A stretch of 64,000 nucleotides of DNA from an uncultured Bacteroides sp. (GTDB lineage: Bacteria; Bacteroidota; Bacteroidia; Bacteroidales; UBA932): assembly GCA_900543205.1 (NCBI GenBank), contig UQQM01000010.1, positions 1-64,000 of the forward strand. The letters run 5' to 3'. A program made the translations under genes and the position numbers. The notes beneath the pieces were generated by a model. The model was given only the letters and a program-made list of their open reading frames with translations. It had not been told where the DNA came from and searched no databases. Below, piece by piece: positions 8,357-16,555 of the stretch. Every line of letters starts with the position of its first letter. Positions within the stretch are counted from its first letter, which is position 1.

Positions 8357-9253
8357 ATGGCTGAACCGCTTGTTTCCGTCTGCGTAATAACATATAATGC
8401 TTCTAAGAGCATTACGGAGACCCTTACGAGTATTAAGAATCAAACGTATAGAAATATAGAATTAATCATAAGCGATGATTGTTCTCCGGATGATACGGTA
8501 ATACAATGTCAAAAATGGATAGAAGCACATAAATCCAGATTCGTGCGCACAGAAATTATAACAGTTACACAGAACACAGGAATTGCAGCTAACGCTAATA
8601 GAGCTTGTTCTCATGCACACGGAGAGTGGATCAAATTCATAGGAGACGATATATTATGTGAATGTGCAGTGGATCAATACCTATCCTTTATATCAGAAAA
8701 TCCTCAAGCTCAAATTGTTTTTGCCAAGGCAAAATTATTCTATCCAAACAATCCCCACAAAGCTAAAGATGAAATATGGCCGAATAATAAGCAATTAACT
8801 TTTTATACCCTATCGGCTCGTGAACAATTCGAATCTTTATTGAGCGAAAATTGCGTTGTCGCCCCAACATCCTTCTTTCACAAGGACATATTAAGTAAAT
8901 ACACATTCGATGAAAGATTTAAATTTATTGAAGATTATCCCATGTGGCTAAAACTCACCCACAACAATATTAAATTATTTCTACTTAACGAAGTGACTGT
9001 ATATTATAGAATAACCACTTCCTCTTTATCCATAAATAGTAAAGCATTTGAACCTGAACAGTTTTTAGATTCTAAAATGCTACATTTTTTTATGGAAAAG
9101 AAGAATTATATCCAGCAATACGCACCTGCAATTTTAAAGAAAGAATGGAAAAAGCTTTTAATACTAGAAATTGCAGTACTAGTATTCAACAATAGACGCA
9201 ACATATTCAGCCGTATAGGGTTGAAAATTATTAAGATTATCTTAAACTTGTGA
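8357..9253 (+). CDS. Glycosyltransferase family 2
   Basis: A 298-residue GT-A fold glycosyltransferase. The N-terminal VSVCVITYNASKSITETLTS, IISDDCSPDDT (donor binding) and KFIGDDIL (DxD-like metal site) are standard GT2 features. The long C-terminal half is lysine- and isoleucine-rich and ends with a possible membrane-associating amphipathic stretch. It starts a strongly AT-rich block that runs to about 13.7 kb, contrasting with the GC-rich aminotransferase gene 11 bases upstream. It probably adds one sugar of the repeat unit on the cytoplasmic face. Confidence 0.85.
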   Translation: MAEPLVSVCVITYNASKSITETLTSIKNQTYRNIELIISDDCSPDDTVIQCQKWIEAHKSRFVRTEIITVTQNTGIAANANRACSHAHGEWIKFIGDDILCECAVDQYLSFISENPQAQIVFAKAKLFYPNNPHKAKDEIWPNNKQLTFYTLSAREQFESLLSENCVVAPTSFFHKDILSKYTFDERFKFIEDYPMWLKLTHNNIKLFLLNEVTVYYRITTSSLSINSKAFEPEQFLDSKMLHFFMEKKNYIQQYAPAILKKEWKKLLILEIAVLVFNNRRNIFSRIGLKIIKIILNL

Positions 9254-9524
9254 AAGATATATACCGTACTCTAACATTCGTGTAGCGATGCTCTTCATAT
9301 CCAAGCCAAGGGCACCCTATTGATTAAAAAAGACGGTTTATATTATACCCTAAGGAAAAATTACTACTTAAGCTAAACTTCTATCAATTCTGTCACAGTC
9401 CTTACAGATCATAATAACCAAATGATACTTGTACTAGTAAAAAGACTCATGCCACATTATACATATTGTAAGACAATTTATAATAGATAATCTTCAGAAA
9501 GATAAATAAAGTTTAATTAATGAA
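9254..9524. other. AT-rich gene-less gap, possibly a decayed gene
   Basis: Between the GT2 gene and the polymerase no intact frame is present. Short peptides resembling coding sequence (for example GTLLIKKDGLYYTLRKNYYLS in one frame) are broken by stops, so this may be the remains of a lost gene, but the similarity is too weak to name a family. The last about 60 bases must contain the ribosome-binding region of the polymerase gene. Confidence 0.3.
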
Positions 9525-9938
9525 ATGATTCTAATCTTTGGAGTTCTTGCTCTTATCTTATATTTATGTGCACCGAATGAATATGATCAACATTACTGCA
9601 TATTATTAGCGATATTATATGCAGTGGAAAGCATCTACATTCTAAAACAAGAGATTAAAAATAAAAATTACATTACATTTAATTCTATTTTTCTACTATC
9701 CTTTTTCTTTGTTTCCTATGCTTTCGCCGCATTCATAGCAGGGACTGCAGGAGAAGAGATTCTTGCTTATCTAATAAAAAGAGTCGATTTACGCTATCTT
9801 ACAAAAGCTGTCGCACTCTCTCATTTGGCTATTAATTGTTATTTTTTAGGATTTACCTATTCTCGGAAGGTAGAACAAATAGAAACGCTTGAACCTGGAC
9901 GATTTCAGATACGGGTAAAAAAAATTCTATCATTATAA
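9525..9938 (+). CDS. wzy: O-antigen polymerase Wzy, N-terminal part before a frameshift
   Basis: The 137-residue piece has three to four hydrophobic segments (MILIFGVLALILYLC, CILLAILYAVESIYIL, FNSIFLLSFFFVSYAFAAF, ALSHLAINCYFLGFTY) and stops at 9938 shortly after an A8 run at 9917-9924. Reading on in the frame two bases later, from the A run, gives an open, hydrophobic continuation straight into the frame of the next entry with no stop (…VKK-NSIIIKEHLAKT…). One extra A, or loss of two, would restore a single protein of about 475 residues, a normal Wzy length. Whether this is real, phase-variable or a sequencing error is open. Confidence 0.75.
   Translation: MILIFGVLALILYLCAPNEYDQHYCILLAILYAVESIYILKQEIKNKNYITFNSIFLLSFFFVSYAFAAFIAGTAGEEILAYLIKRVDLRYLTKAVALSHLAINCYFLGFTYSRKVEQIETLEPGRFQIRVKKILSL
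9917..9924 (+). repeat. A8 homopolymer at the wzy frame break
   Basis: Eight consecutive A residues lie where the two wzy frames meet. Such a tract is prone to slipped-strand mutation, to transcriptional slippage and to sequencing indels. A nine-A version joins the frames. Confidence 0.8.
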
Positions 9939-10006
9939 AAGAACATTTAGCTAAAACCATATATATACTCATTTACGTAGCCACATTTTTTAACTATCTC
10001 TCACAT

Positions 10007-10951
10007 TTGAGAATAAATAATTCTGTAGCTGTAACCGAAAATGCCTTCCTCTACGATTTATACAGATGTATTCTTATAGTTACCCTTACATCTTCAACTC
10101 TTAAAAATGTTAAAGTACGAGCTAGTTTCATTGAATATTGTAGAAAAAATATTTTGTACATTTCAACTTCATTCATTTATATATTATTGTGCCTAGTAAT
10201 AGGAGATCGGGGACCAGTAATATTCTGCGTTTTAATCATAACTATAACTTATTTAGTAGCAGTAAAGCGCATAAACGGAAGCATTATCCTCTTATCTGGT
10301 GCAGCTGCAGCTATGTTAATGTTCGCTATAAGAATAACGAGAGGGTCATCTGAATCTATTCAATCTGGACTTGAAACATTTACACAATCTGCCTCTGCTA
10401 CGATAGCTGAAAGAGATTCGGCATGGGATACAATGGCGGATTTAACAGGGATTTTTGCGGAAATGACAGTAGGATATGAAAGAGTCCAAGAAAAAGGAAC
10501 AGTATATCCTTTGAAAATAATTATAGTCCCGTTTTATCCGTTCCCTATTATTCCTTCTATTTTTAGCAACCTTATTTATAATAAACCACCAACTGAGATA
10601 TCTTCTGCAGCCATTATAAGCGAATACGCAACAATCCCGTGGTCAAACGGAACTCAGTGTGTAGTCGACATATATATTTCATGGGGATTATTTGGAGTAA
10701 TTATTCTATTCTTTCTCTTCGGACGTTTCATTAAATGGATTTACAATAAATCAAATAAAAATATTTACTGCATGTTAGTCTATATAATGTTAACAAGTAT
10801 GAGCTTATATATGCCAAGAGACAGCATACTCGCCTTTATCCGGCCTATGGCGTATATCATTTTTTTTTCTGCTTTAATTATCAAACCTGCGCAACAGAGA
10901 CATTTAACAGAATTCACGATTACAAATCACAAAAATAGAATTCCGCGCTAA
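10007..10951 (+). CDS. wzy: O-antigen polymerase Wzy, C-terminal part after the frameshift
   Basis: The reading frame is open from about 9920, so the nominal TTG start at 10007 is probably not a true start. The protein has several transmembrane segments (YISTSFIYILLCLVIGD, VIFCVLIITITYLVAV, IDIYISWGLFGVIILFFLFG-like region, MLVYIMLTSMSLYM) and a long loop holding GTVYPLKIIIVPFYPFPIIP and WSNGTQCVVDIYISWG. That loop arrangement is typical of Wzy and oligosaccharide repeat-unit polymerases of the O-antigen ligase/polymerase superfamily. It would join repeat units at the periplasmic face. With the preceding entry it forms one interrupted gene in the AT-rich block. Confidence 0.75.
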   Translation: MRINNSVAVTENAFLYDLYRCILIVTLTSSTLKNVKVRASFIEYCRKNILYISTSFIYILLCLVIGDRGPVIFCVLIITITYLVAVKRINGSIILLSGAAAAMLMFAIRITRGSSESIQSGLETFTQSASATIAERDSAWDTMADLTGIFAEMTVGYERVQEKGTVYPLKIIIVPFYPFPIIPSIFSNLIYNKPPTEISSAAIISEYATIPWSNGTQCVVDIYISWGLFGVIILFFLFGRFIKWIYNKSNKNIYCMLVYIMLTSMSLYMPRDSILAFIRPMAYIIFFSALIIKPAQQRHLTEFTITNHKNRIPR

Positions 10952-10967
10952 TCATGTTTATAAGAAA

Positions 10968-12056
10968 ATGAAATCCATCCTATTCGTTGAAGGTAAGCTG
11001 TCTTCAGGCGATTATACATATGCAGGTAAGGAAAAAATGATTCAATGGCTGGGGAATAGCCTGGCAGACGATTCTTTTGATGTAACATTCTGCACGATAT
11101 ATGACAAGAACAGGCCATTAAAAATAAATGAGAAAATAAAAAGTATAGCATTGGGGCTACCATATTACAAATCATTTATCCGTAGAAATATAACGTTCTT
11201 TTTAAAGGCTCCGCGGATGTTGAGGGACGTCCTGCAGAGACAACATTATGACTATGTTGTCTCTTTCGGAGACACTTCATTTTTCATTATAGCTTTTCTA
11301 AAACATAAATTCGACTATAGGTTAGTTATCTCAGAAAGAACCGACCCATATTACAATCGCGGTATTTTAGACAAACTGAAAAGGAAATGCTTCCACTTCG
11401 CTGATACAATAGTATTCCAAACATCTGGAGCAAAGAGTTATTTCCCAGAATCAATTCAAAATAAAGGAATCATTATCCCGAATCCAATAAAAATTCCATC
11501 TGTTCAATGGGAAATAGACAATGCGGATTTATCCATTGCTAATGTTGGACGAATTGATTTCTGGCAGAAGAGGCAAGATTTACTTATCAATAGTTTTGCC
11601 ATAATTTCCATGAGGCATCCTAATGTCATACTGAATGTATACGGTTCAGGGGAGGATATGGATAATCTAGTTGCTATAGTACATAAGCTAGGACTTGAGA
11701 AAAAAATAATTCTCCATGGTGCGATTCATAATGTAAATACGGCATTATTAAAAAATAGAATATTTGTTCTCTCTTCAGACTTTGAAGGTATCCCTAACGC
11801 CCTTTTGGAGGCAATGGCAATAGGAATGCCCGTAGTTTCAACAAACTGTAGTCCGGGTGGGGCCGCATTGCTAATTGAAGATCACAGTAATGGACTGCTC
11901 GTCCCAAAAGGAGATGCCAACGCTTTAGCAGCAGCAATCTGCGAGTTAATCGAAAATCCTGATAAATGTAAAACTTACGGCAATATGGCTCGTAAAAGTA
12001 TGTCCAGATTCTCTGAAGATATCGTCTATAATATGTGGAAGCAAATTTTCTCTTAA
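10968..12056 (+). CDS. Glycosyltransferase family 4
   Basis: A 362-residue GT-B fold glycosyltransferase. The C-terminal donor domain is clear: NVGRIDFWQKRQDLLINSF, VYGSGEDMDNL, LHGAIHNV and FVLSSDFEGIPNALLEAMAI with the E-x7-E motif, then PVVSTNCSPGGAA. Family members retain configuration and use nucleotide sugars. The N-terminal acceptor domain (MKSILFVEGKLSSGDYTYAG) is of the type seen in capsule and LPS loci. It follows the polymerase gene by 16 bases and precedes a GT2 gene by three, so it belongs to the same AT-rich unit. Confidence 0.87.
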   Translation: MKSILFVEGKLSSGDYTYAGKEKMIQWLGNSLADDSFDVTFCTIYDKNRPLKINEKIKSIALGLPYYKSFIRRNITFFLKAPRMLRDVLQRQHYDYVVSFGDTSFFIIAFLKHKFDYRLVISERTDPYYNRGILDKLKRKCFHFADTIVFQTSGAKSYFPESIQNKGIIIPNPIKIPSVQWEIDNADLSIANVGRIDFWQKRQDLLINSFAIISMRHPNVILNVYGSGEDMDNLVAIVHKLGLEKKIILHGAIHNVNTALLKNRIFVLSSDFEGIPNALLEAMAIGMPVVSTNCSPGGAALLIEDHSNGLLVPKGDANALAAAICELIENPDKCKTYGNMARKSMSRFSEDIVYNMWKQIFS

Positions 12057-12059
12057 AAT

Positions 12060-13061
12060 ATGACCAGTCTCAATACGCCGTTAGTATCTATAATCGTTCC
12101 GGTATATAATGTTGAAGCCTATATTGAGAGGTGTTTGGATAGCATTACAAATCAATCATATAATAATATCGAGCTAATTATAATCGATGATGGTTCAACT
12201 GACCGATCTTCTGAAATCATAAAGAAATACACTGATTCTGCTATTATCATAACACAAAAGAATAAAGGGCAGGCAAGTGCACGGAACTCGGGGCTCAGGA
12301 AGGCCCATGGAAAATATATATGCTTCGTAGACTCAGATGATTACTTGTTCGTAGATGCTATTTCTACGTTAGTCTATAATATTGAACGTTATAACACAGA
12401 TATGGTATGTGCCCTTGCAGCCACTCAAGACGTAAAAGGGAAGATATTTCCGGTAATTAAAGAATTCAATATTCAAGTTCTCCGTGATAAGAATGATATT
12501 ATAATAAGTAGTTTACTGGTAAAGAACATTAAATGTTCCGTATGGGCAAAATTGTTTAGGGCAAAAGTAATTCTTGAAAACAATTGTTATTTCCCTGAAG
12601 GGCAAATTAATGAAGACAACATCTTTACTTGTGAACTTGCAAGCTATCAAAGTGCGGTTTCATTTGTCAATATTCCTATATATTATATTGAACAACGCGC
12701 GGCTAGTACCAGCCGAAACTATAAAGATATAAATGTCACCATTTGCTATGTTAATTATCAGGAACTGATAAGATTTTATACTTGCCGTGATTTGGGGAAC
12801 TACCTTCCATATATAAATTGCAACTATATTCTTAATACATTATTCACTCTAATAAGCATTGCATATCATTCTAAAGATTACCTTTCTTTTTATCATTTTT
12901 ATACATTACTCGATTCTTCATATTTCAAAAAAGATATTTCCTCCTGTTTGAAAATTAAAGGCAACTCATATTACATCATCTACTCCATATCCAAGCACCC
13001 GAGATTTTTCTATTCCGCAATAAAATGTGCCAGACTATGCGGATATAAAAGATACAATTAA
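12060..13061 (+). CDS. Glycosyltransferase family 2, EpsJ-like
   Basis: A 333-residue GT2 enzyme with the textbook N-terminus VSIIVPVYNVEAYIERCLDS, IIDDGSTDRSSEI, KGQASARNSGL and CFVDSDDYLF (DxD). The C-terminal about 200 residues are variable and contain NEDNIFTCEL, a common acceptor-side motif in this family. It is AT-rich like its neighbours. Function in detail (donor, linkage) cannot be predicted. Confidence 0.87.
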   Translation: MTSLNTPLVSIIVPVYNVEAYIERCLDSITNQSYNNIELIIIDDGSTDRSSEIIKKYTDSAIIITQKNKGQASARNSGLRKAHGKYICFVDSDDYLFVDAISTLVYNIERYNTDMVCALAATQDVKGKIFPVIKEFNIQVLRDKNDIIISSLLVKNIKCSVWAKLFRAKVILENNCYFPEGQINEDNIFTCELASYQSAVSFVNIPIYYIEQRAASTSRNYKDINVTICYVNYQELIRFYTCRDLGNYLPYINCNYILNTLFTLISIAYHSKDYLSFYHFYTLLDSSYFKKDISSCLKIKGNSYYIIYSISKHPRFFYSAIKCARLCGYKRYN

Positions 13062-13072
13062 ATATTAAGAAA

Positions 13073-13663
13073 ATGCACAATGTCTACAGAACATGCGATA
13101 AATTCAAACTTGCATCATATCTAATCCGTACCAAATTAATTTGCAGAACCGTTCGTTTATTTCGATTCCCCATTGATATCCGAGGTAAAAAATGGATTGA
13201 CTTTGGAAAGCAATTAACTACTGGCTACTGGTGCAGATTAGAAGCTTTTCAATTCGGATCAAGTAACGGGCAAATTATTTTCGGCAACAATGTCCAAATA
13301 AACGATTTCGTACACATCTCTTCAATATCCTCCGTAAAAATCGGAGACAATGTTCTCATAGCTAGTCATGTATATATATCTGACAATAGTCATGGATTCT
13401 ATAAGGGAGACGAAAAAGACAGTTCTCCTGAAATAGCGCCCGCATTAAGAGAATATAATGTTGCCCCCGTATCAATAGGGAACAATGTATGGATTGGTGA
13501 AGGCGTGATAGTCTTGCCAGGCGTTACAATTGGCAATGGTTCAATTATAGGAGCTCACTCTGTCGTAAATAGAAATATCCCTGAAAACTGCATTGCTGTC
13601 GGAAGCCCGGCACGCGTGATAAAACGCTTCAACAAACAGACCGGGTGCTGGGAAAAAGAATAA
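13073..13663 (+). CDS. Left-handed beta-helix acyltransferase (WbbJ/NodL-like)
   Basis: A 196-residue protein with hexapeptide repeats from about residue 60 (IIFGNNVQINDFV, VKIGDNVLIASHVYISDNSHG, VSIGNNVWIGEGVIVLPGVTIGNGSIIGAHSVV) and the C-terminal cap ENCIAVGSPARVIKRF. This is the maltose/galactoside O-acetyltransferase-like group, which uses acetyl-CoA and forms trimers. It most likely O-acetylates a sugar of the repeat unit. The dTDP-sugar N-acetyltransferase QdtC is also a beta-helix enzyme, so an N-acyl role is a less likely alternative. Confidence 0.85.
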   Translation: MHNVYRTCDKFKLASYLIRTKLICRTVRLFRFPIDIRGKKWIDFGKQLTTGYWCRLEAFQFGSSNGQIIFGNNVQINDFVHISSISSVKIGDNVLIASHVYISDNSHGFYKGDEKDSSPEIAPALREYNVAPVSIGNNVWIGEGVIVLPGVTIGNGSIIGAHSVVNRNIPENCIAVGSPARVIKRFNKQTGCWEKE

Positions 13664-13693
13664 ATACATACACTTTAGACATAACTTTTTGAA

Positions 13694-14473
13694 ATGAGCA
13701 TCTCCGTAGTTGTGGTTGAATACCACTCTCTGGATGAAATTCGCCGTTGCATAAAGGCATTCAAGGACGCCGTCCCGGGTATCGAAATCATTATATCATC
13801 CAACTCGCAATATAATGAAGACGAGCAGAAGCTTCTGGTTGAAGGGATTCCAGATTGTAAATGGTGTTTCAATGAAAAGAACGGCGGATTCGCATACGCG
13901 ATGAATGAAGGACTGAAAGTCGCCATTGGAGATTACTTGATAATTTCAAACCCGGATTGTGTTGTAAACCATGGCATCGAAAATATGGCTGAATTTCTTT
14001 CCTCTCATCCGGAAATCGGTGCCATCGCTCCTAGAATAATCGACGAATACGGGAATCTTCAGGACTCGTGCAGAGAATATATAACACTTCCCCGCTTCAT
14101 CAGCAGACAAATTCAGCGCATCTTCAAAAAGGAAGAAGTAGTTCTTGATAAAGGGTTCAACTACGACAAAACCCAGACAGTAGACTGGGTCATAGGAGCC
14201 TTTATCATGGTTCCACGGCATGTATATGAAATAACAAATGGATTGTCATCAGACTATTTCATGTATGCTGAAGACATGGACTGGTGCACAAGAATACGAA
14301 AGGCAGGATACGAAACAGTCTACTTCCCTGAAGCAGAAATCATTTACAAAGGAAGTCGGAAAGCGCGGCAATCCACAAAATATGCTTCGATTTTCATAAA
14401 GAGCCTGATGACCTATTGGAAAAAATTCGGATTCTTTTCAATCAATCCTCCCAGAAAACATCATATATTCTAA
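13694..14473 (+). CDS. Glycosyltransferase family 2, rhamnosyltransferase-like
   Basis: A 259-residue GT2 protein with SISVVVVEYHSLDEIRRCI at the start, NEKNGGFAYAMNEGL, ISNPDCVV (the NPD variant of the metal motif usual in dTDP-rhamnosyltransferases), and YFMYAEDMDWCTRIRKAGY followed by YFPEAEIIYKGS. These C-terminal features are typical of rhamnosyltransferase-type GT2s such as those acting on dTDP-6-deoxyhexoses. It could transfer the locus's own dTDP-3-acylamido sugar, an inference. GC content begins to rise again here. Confidence 0.85.
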   Translation: MSISVVVVEYHSLDEIRRCIKAFKDAVPGIEIIISSNSQYNEDEQKLLVEGIPDCKWCFNEKNGGFAYAMNEGLKVAIGDYLIISNPDCVVNHGIENMAEFLSSHPEIGAIAPRIIDEYGNLQDSCREYITLPRFISRQIQRIFKKEEVVLDKGFNYDKTQTVDWVIGAFIMVPRHVYEITNGLSSDYFMYAEDMDWCTRIRKAGYETVYFPEAEIIYKGSRKARQSTKYASIFIKSLMTYWKKFGFFSINPPRKHHIF

Positions 14474-14485
14474 TTAACCCCCTCC

Positions 14486-15499
14486 ATGCACCTCCTCATC
14501 ACCGGCATCCACGGGTTCGTGGGTTCCAATCTTGTAGAATACCTGTCGCAGGACAAATCGAACACAATATACGGACTTGACATAGTCGCGCCGGAGAAGC
14601 CGGGTGTCGCGAAGACCTTTTCGTGGGAGGATCTGGACGCAGGAAGAGTCCCGGAAGTGGACGCGATAATCCATCTTGCCGGCAAGGCCCACGACACGAA
14701 GAACAAATCCGCCGCCGAGGTCTATTTCAAGGTGAACACGGGGCTGACGCAGAAGATTTTCGACTGGTTTCTCAACTGCCGGAGCGCACGGAAATTCGTG
14801 TTCTTCTCCACGGCGAAATCCGCAGCCGACCGCGTGGACGGCATCCTCACCGAAGACATAGTCTCCTCCCCCGTCGGCCCCTACGGCGAGAGCAAGATAA
14901 AGGCGGAAGACTACATAATCAGCCGTTTCGCCCCGGCAGCGGCAACCCGACCAAACCGCAGCTTCGATGATTCAGATTCCGCATTTCCCGGAAAATCAGT
15001 CTATATCCTGCGTCCCTGCATGATTCACGGTCCCGGCAACAAGGGCAACCTAAACCTGCTGTATTCAGTGGTCTCCAAGGGAATACCCTGGCCTCTCGGC
15101 GCATTCGACAACCTGCGCACCTTCACTTCGGTGGGAAACGTCTGTTTCGCAGTCAACGGCCTGCTGACCAAGGACATAGCATCAGGAATATACAATCTGG
15201 GAGACGACGAGCCGCTCCCGACCAACGAACTCATCCGCATCATCTGCTCCGTTCTCGGGAAGAAGGCGCACATCTGGAAAATCAACCGCAACTTCATGAC
15301 GGGAGTTGCCCGAATCGGCGGCGCGCTGCACCTGCCGCTCAACCCCGACAGGCTCCAGAAGCTCACCGAGAACTACGTCTCATCCAACGCGAAAATCAAG
15401 GCCGCGCTCGGCATCAGCCACATGCCCGTAGACGCCCGCAGCGGCCTCCGGCGGACGATAGAAAGCTTCGTCCGAAACCGGCGGAAAGACGAATGCTGA
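14486..15499 (+). CDS. NAD-dependent epimerase/dehydratase, UDP-sugar 4-reductase/epimerase type (WbpV-like)
   Basis: A 337-residue extended SDR starting with the Rossmann motif LLITGIHGFVGSNLVEYL, then IIHLAGKAHDT, FFSTAKSAAD and PYGESKIKAEDYI (Tyr-x3-Lys with E instead of the commoner S). The C-terminus has LGIS..PVDARSGLRRTI. This subgroup sits immediately before a WecA/MraY-like transferase in many Bacteroidota capsule loci and is thought to finish the UDP-linked 2-acetamido-6-deoxyhexose that the transferase loads on undecaprenyl phosphate. Here an Rpn gene separates the pair, converging with only four bases between stops. Confidence 0.8.
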   Translation: MHLLITGIHGFVGSNLVEYLSQDKSNTIYGLDIVAPEKPGVAKTFSWEDLDAGRVPEVDAIIHLAGKAHDTKNKSAAEVYFKVNTGLTQKIFDWFLNCRSARKFVFFSTAKSAADRVDGILTEDIVSSPVGPYGESKIKAEDYIISRFAPAAATRPNRSFDDSDSAFPGKSVYILRPCMIHGPGNKGNLNLLYSVVSKGIPWPLGAFDNLRTFTSVGNVCFAVNGLLTKDIASGIYNLGDDEPLPTNELIRIICSVLGKKAHIWKINRNFMTGVARIGGALHLPLNPDRLQKLTENYVSSNAKIKAALGISHMPVDARSGLRRTIESFVRNRRKDEC

Positions 15500-15503
15500 C
15501 GGC

Positions 15504-16400
15504 TTATTCCAATCCCTTCACCTGCTCCTCCGTCAGCCCCGTCAGAGCAACTATCTGCTCGACAGGCATACCGGCGGCCAGCATGGCTCTGGCGACTTTG
15601 GCCACGCCTTCAGCCTTACCTTTTGCCACGCCTTCAGCCATGCCTTCTCTCCGGCCTTTCATCTCGGCGGAGTACATCATGTTCTCATGGTCCCGTTCAG
15701 TAATCATATCGGTGTCGTATTGTGCCCGTTTCCCTTCGGGGAAGGCCGCGATCTCCCCGGCTCGCCACAGGTCGAGGAGCCGCAGGTCCAGCGTCCCCTT
15801 CGGGGCGGAGCCGGTGTTCTGCATGTTCTTCAGGGACCAGCACAACTGCTCGAACGCATCGGCGCAGTCTTCGAACCGCTGGCGCCTGAACCTGTACAAC
15901 TCCACGAAAGTAATAAAAATTGTGTCATCTTCAACCTGCCCCGTATACAATTCTCTGAAGGTATATGAAGAAAGATACCGGCCGTCCCAACAGGAATCCT
16001 TACGGTCAAGGCCCAGATTGGCATTGAGCAGGGCCACAAGAAAGACCGGCTCAACATCGTAGTGCTGTCCGTCACCCTTCTCGACCCCGTATGAGTAGAT
16101 GCGGGCGGCATAATAGGCGCAGCGCCGGAAGAAGTGCTCCTGCCAGTAGTTCTGTACCTCGACGATGAAATTCCTGCCGAGTGTGTCGCGGCAACGGAGA
16201 TCCAGCCTTGCCGCCTTGTTGTAAAGAGAGACGCCGGGGATTTCGGTGGTCTCGTAGCGCAGGTCAGCGATTCTCCTGTCGGATGGAAGTACCATGTTGA
16301 GGAAGTCGATCAGAAGCCCCTTGTTGGCCGGGTCGCAAAAGATAGCCTTGAAACCCGCATCCGAGCAGGGGTCGACGAAAGTCTGGGAAAATGAAGCCAT
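15504..16400 (-). CDS. Rpn-family PD-(D/E)XK nuclease/putative transposase
   Basis: A 298-residue protein starting MASFSQTFVDPCSDAGFKAI. The nuclease core appears as ARLDLRCRDTLGRNFIVEVQ, supplying the D...ExQ residues of the PD-(D/E)XK fold. It is followed by HFFRRCAYYAARIYS and the family's FVELYRF element. The C-terminus has alanine/glycine-rich repeats (GMAEGVAKGKAEGVAKVARA) and an EQIVALTGLTEEQV helix-turn-helix-like tail, usual for Rpn proteins. An in-frame ATG 15 bases upstream (16415) is possible, but the family begins at 16400. Rpn proteins stimulate RecA-independent recombination and have phage-defence roles. It is antisense inside the polysaccharide locus, between the epimerase and WecA-like genes. 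Confidence 0.87.
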   Translation of the reverse strand: MASFSQTFVDPCSDAGFKAIFCDPANKGLLIDFLNMVLPSDRRIADLRYETTEIPGVSLYNKAARLDLRCRDTLGRNFIVEVQNYWQEHFFRRCAYYAARIYSYGVEKGDGQHYDVEPVFLVALLNANLGLDRKDSCWDGRYLSSYTFRELYTGQVEDDTIFITFVELYRFRRQRFEDCADAFEQLCWSLKNMQNTGSAPKGTLDLRLLDLWRAGEIAAFPEGKRAQYDTDMITERDHENMMYSAEMKGRREGMAEGVAKGKAEGVAKVARAMLAAGMPVEQIVALTGLTEEQVKGLE

Positions 16401-16555
16401 AGTCAGTTCAAGCATTAAGTCAATATATCCCGCGCTCGGAGCGTCAGTCGGCTCGCCGTGCGGTCAGAACAAATATGACGAACGGAATCCGTACCGCCAA
16501 GCTTTGATAAAAAACATCCTGAAAATATTTCCGTTTCTTAATTAAGATTTATCCG

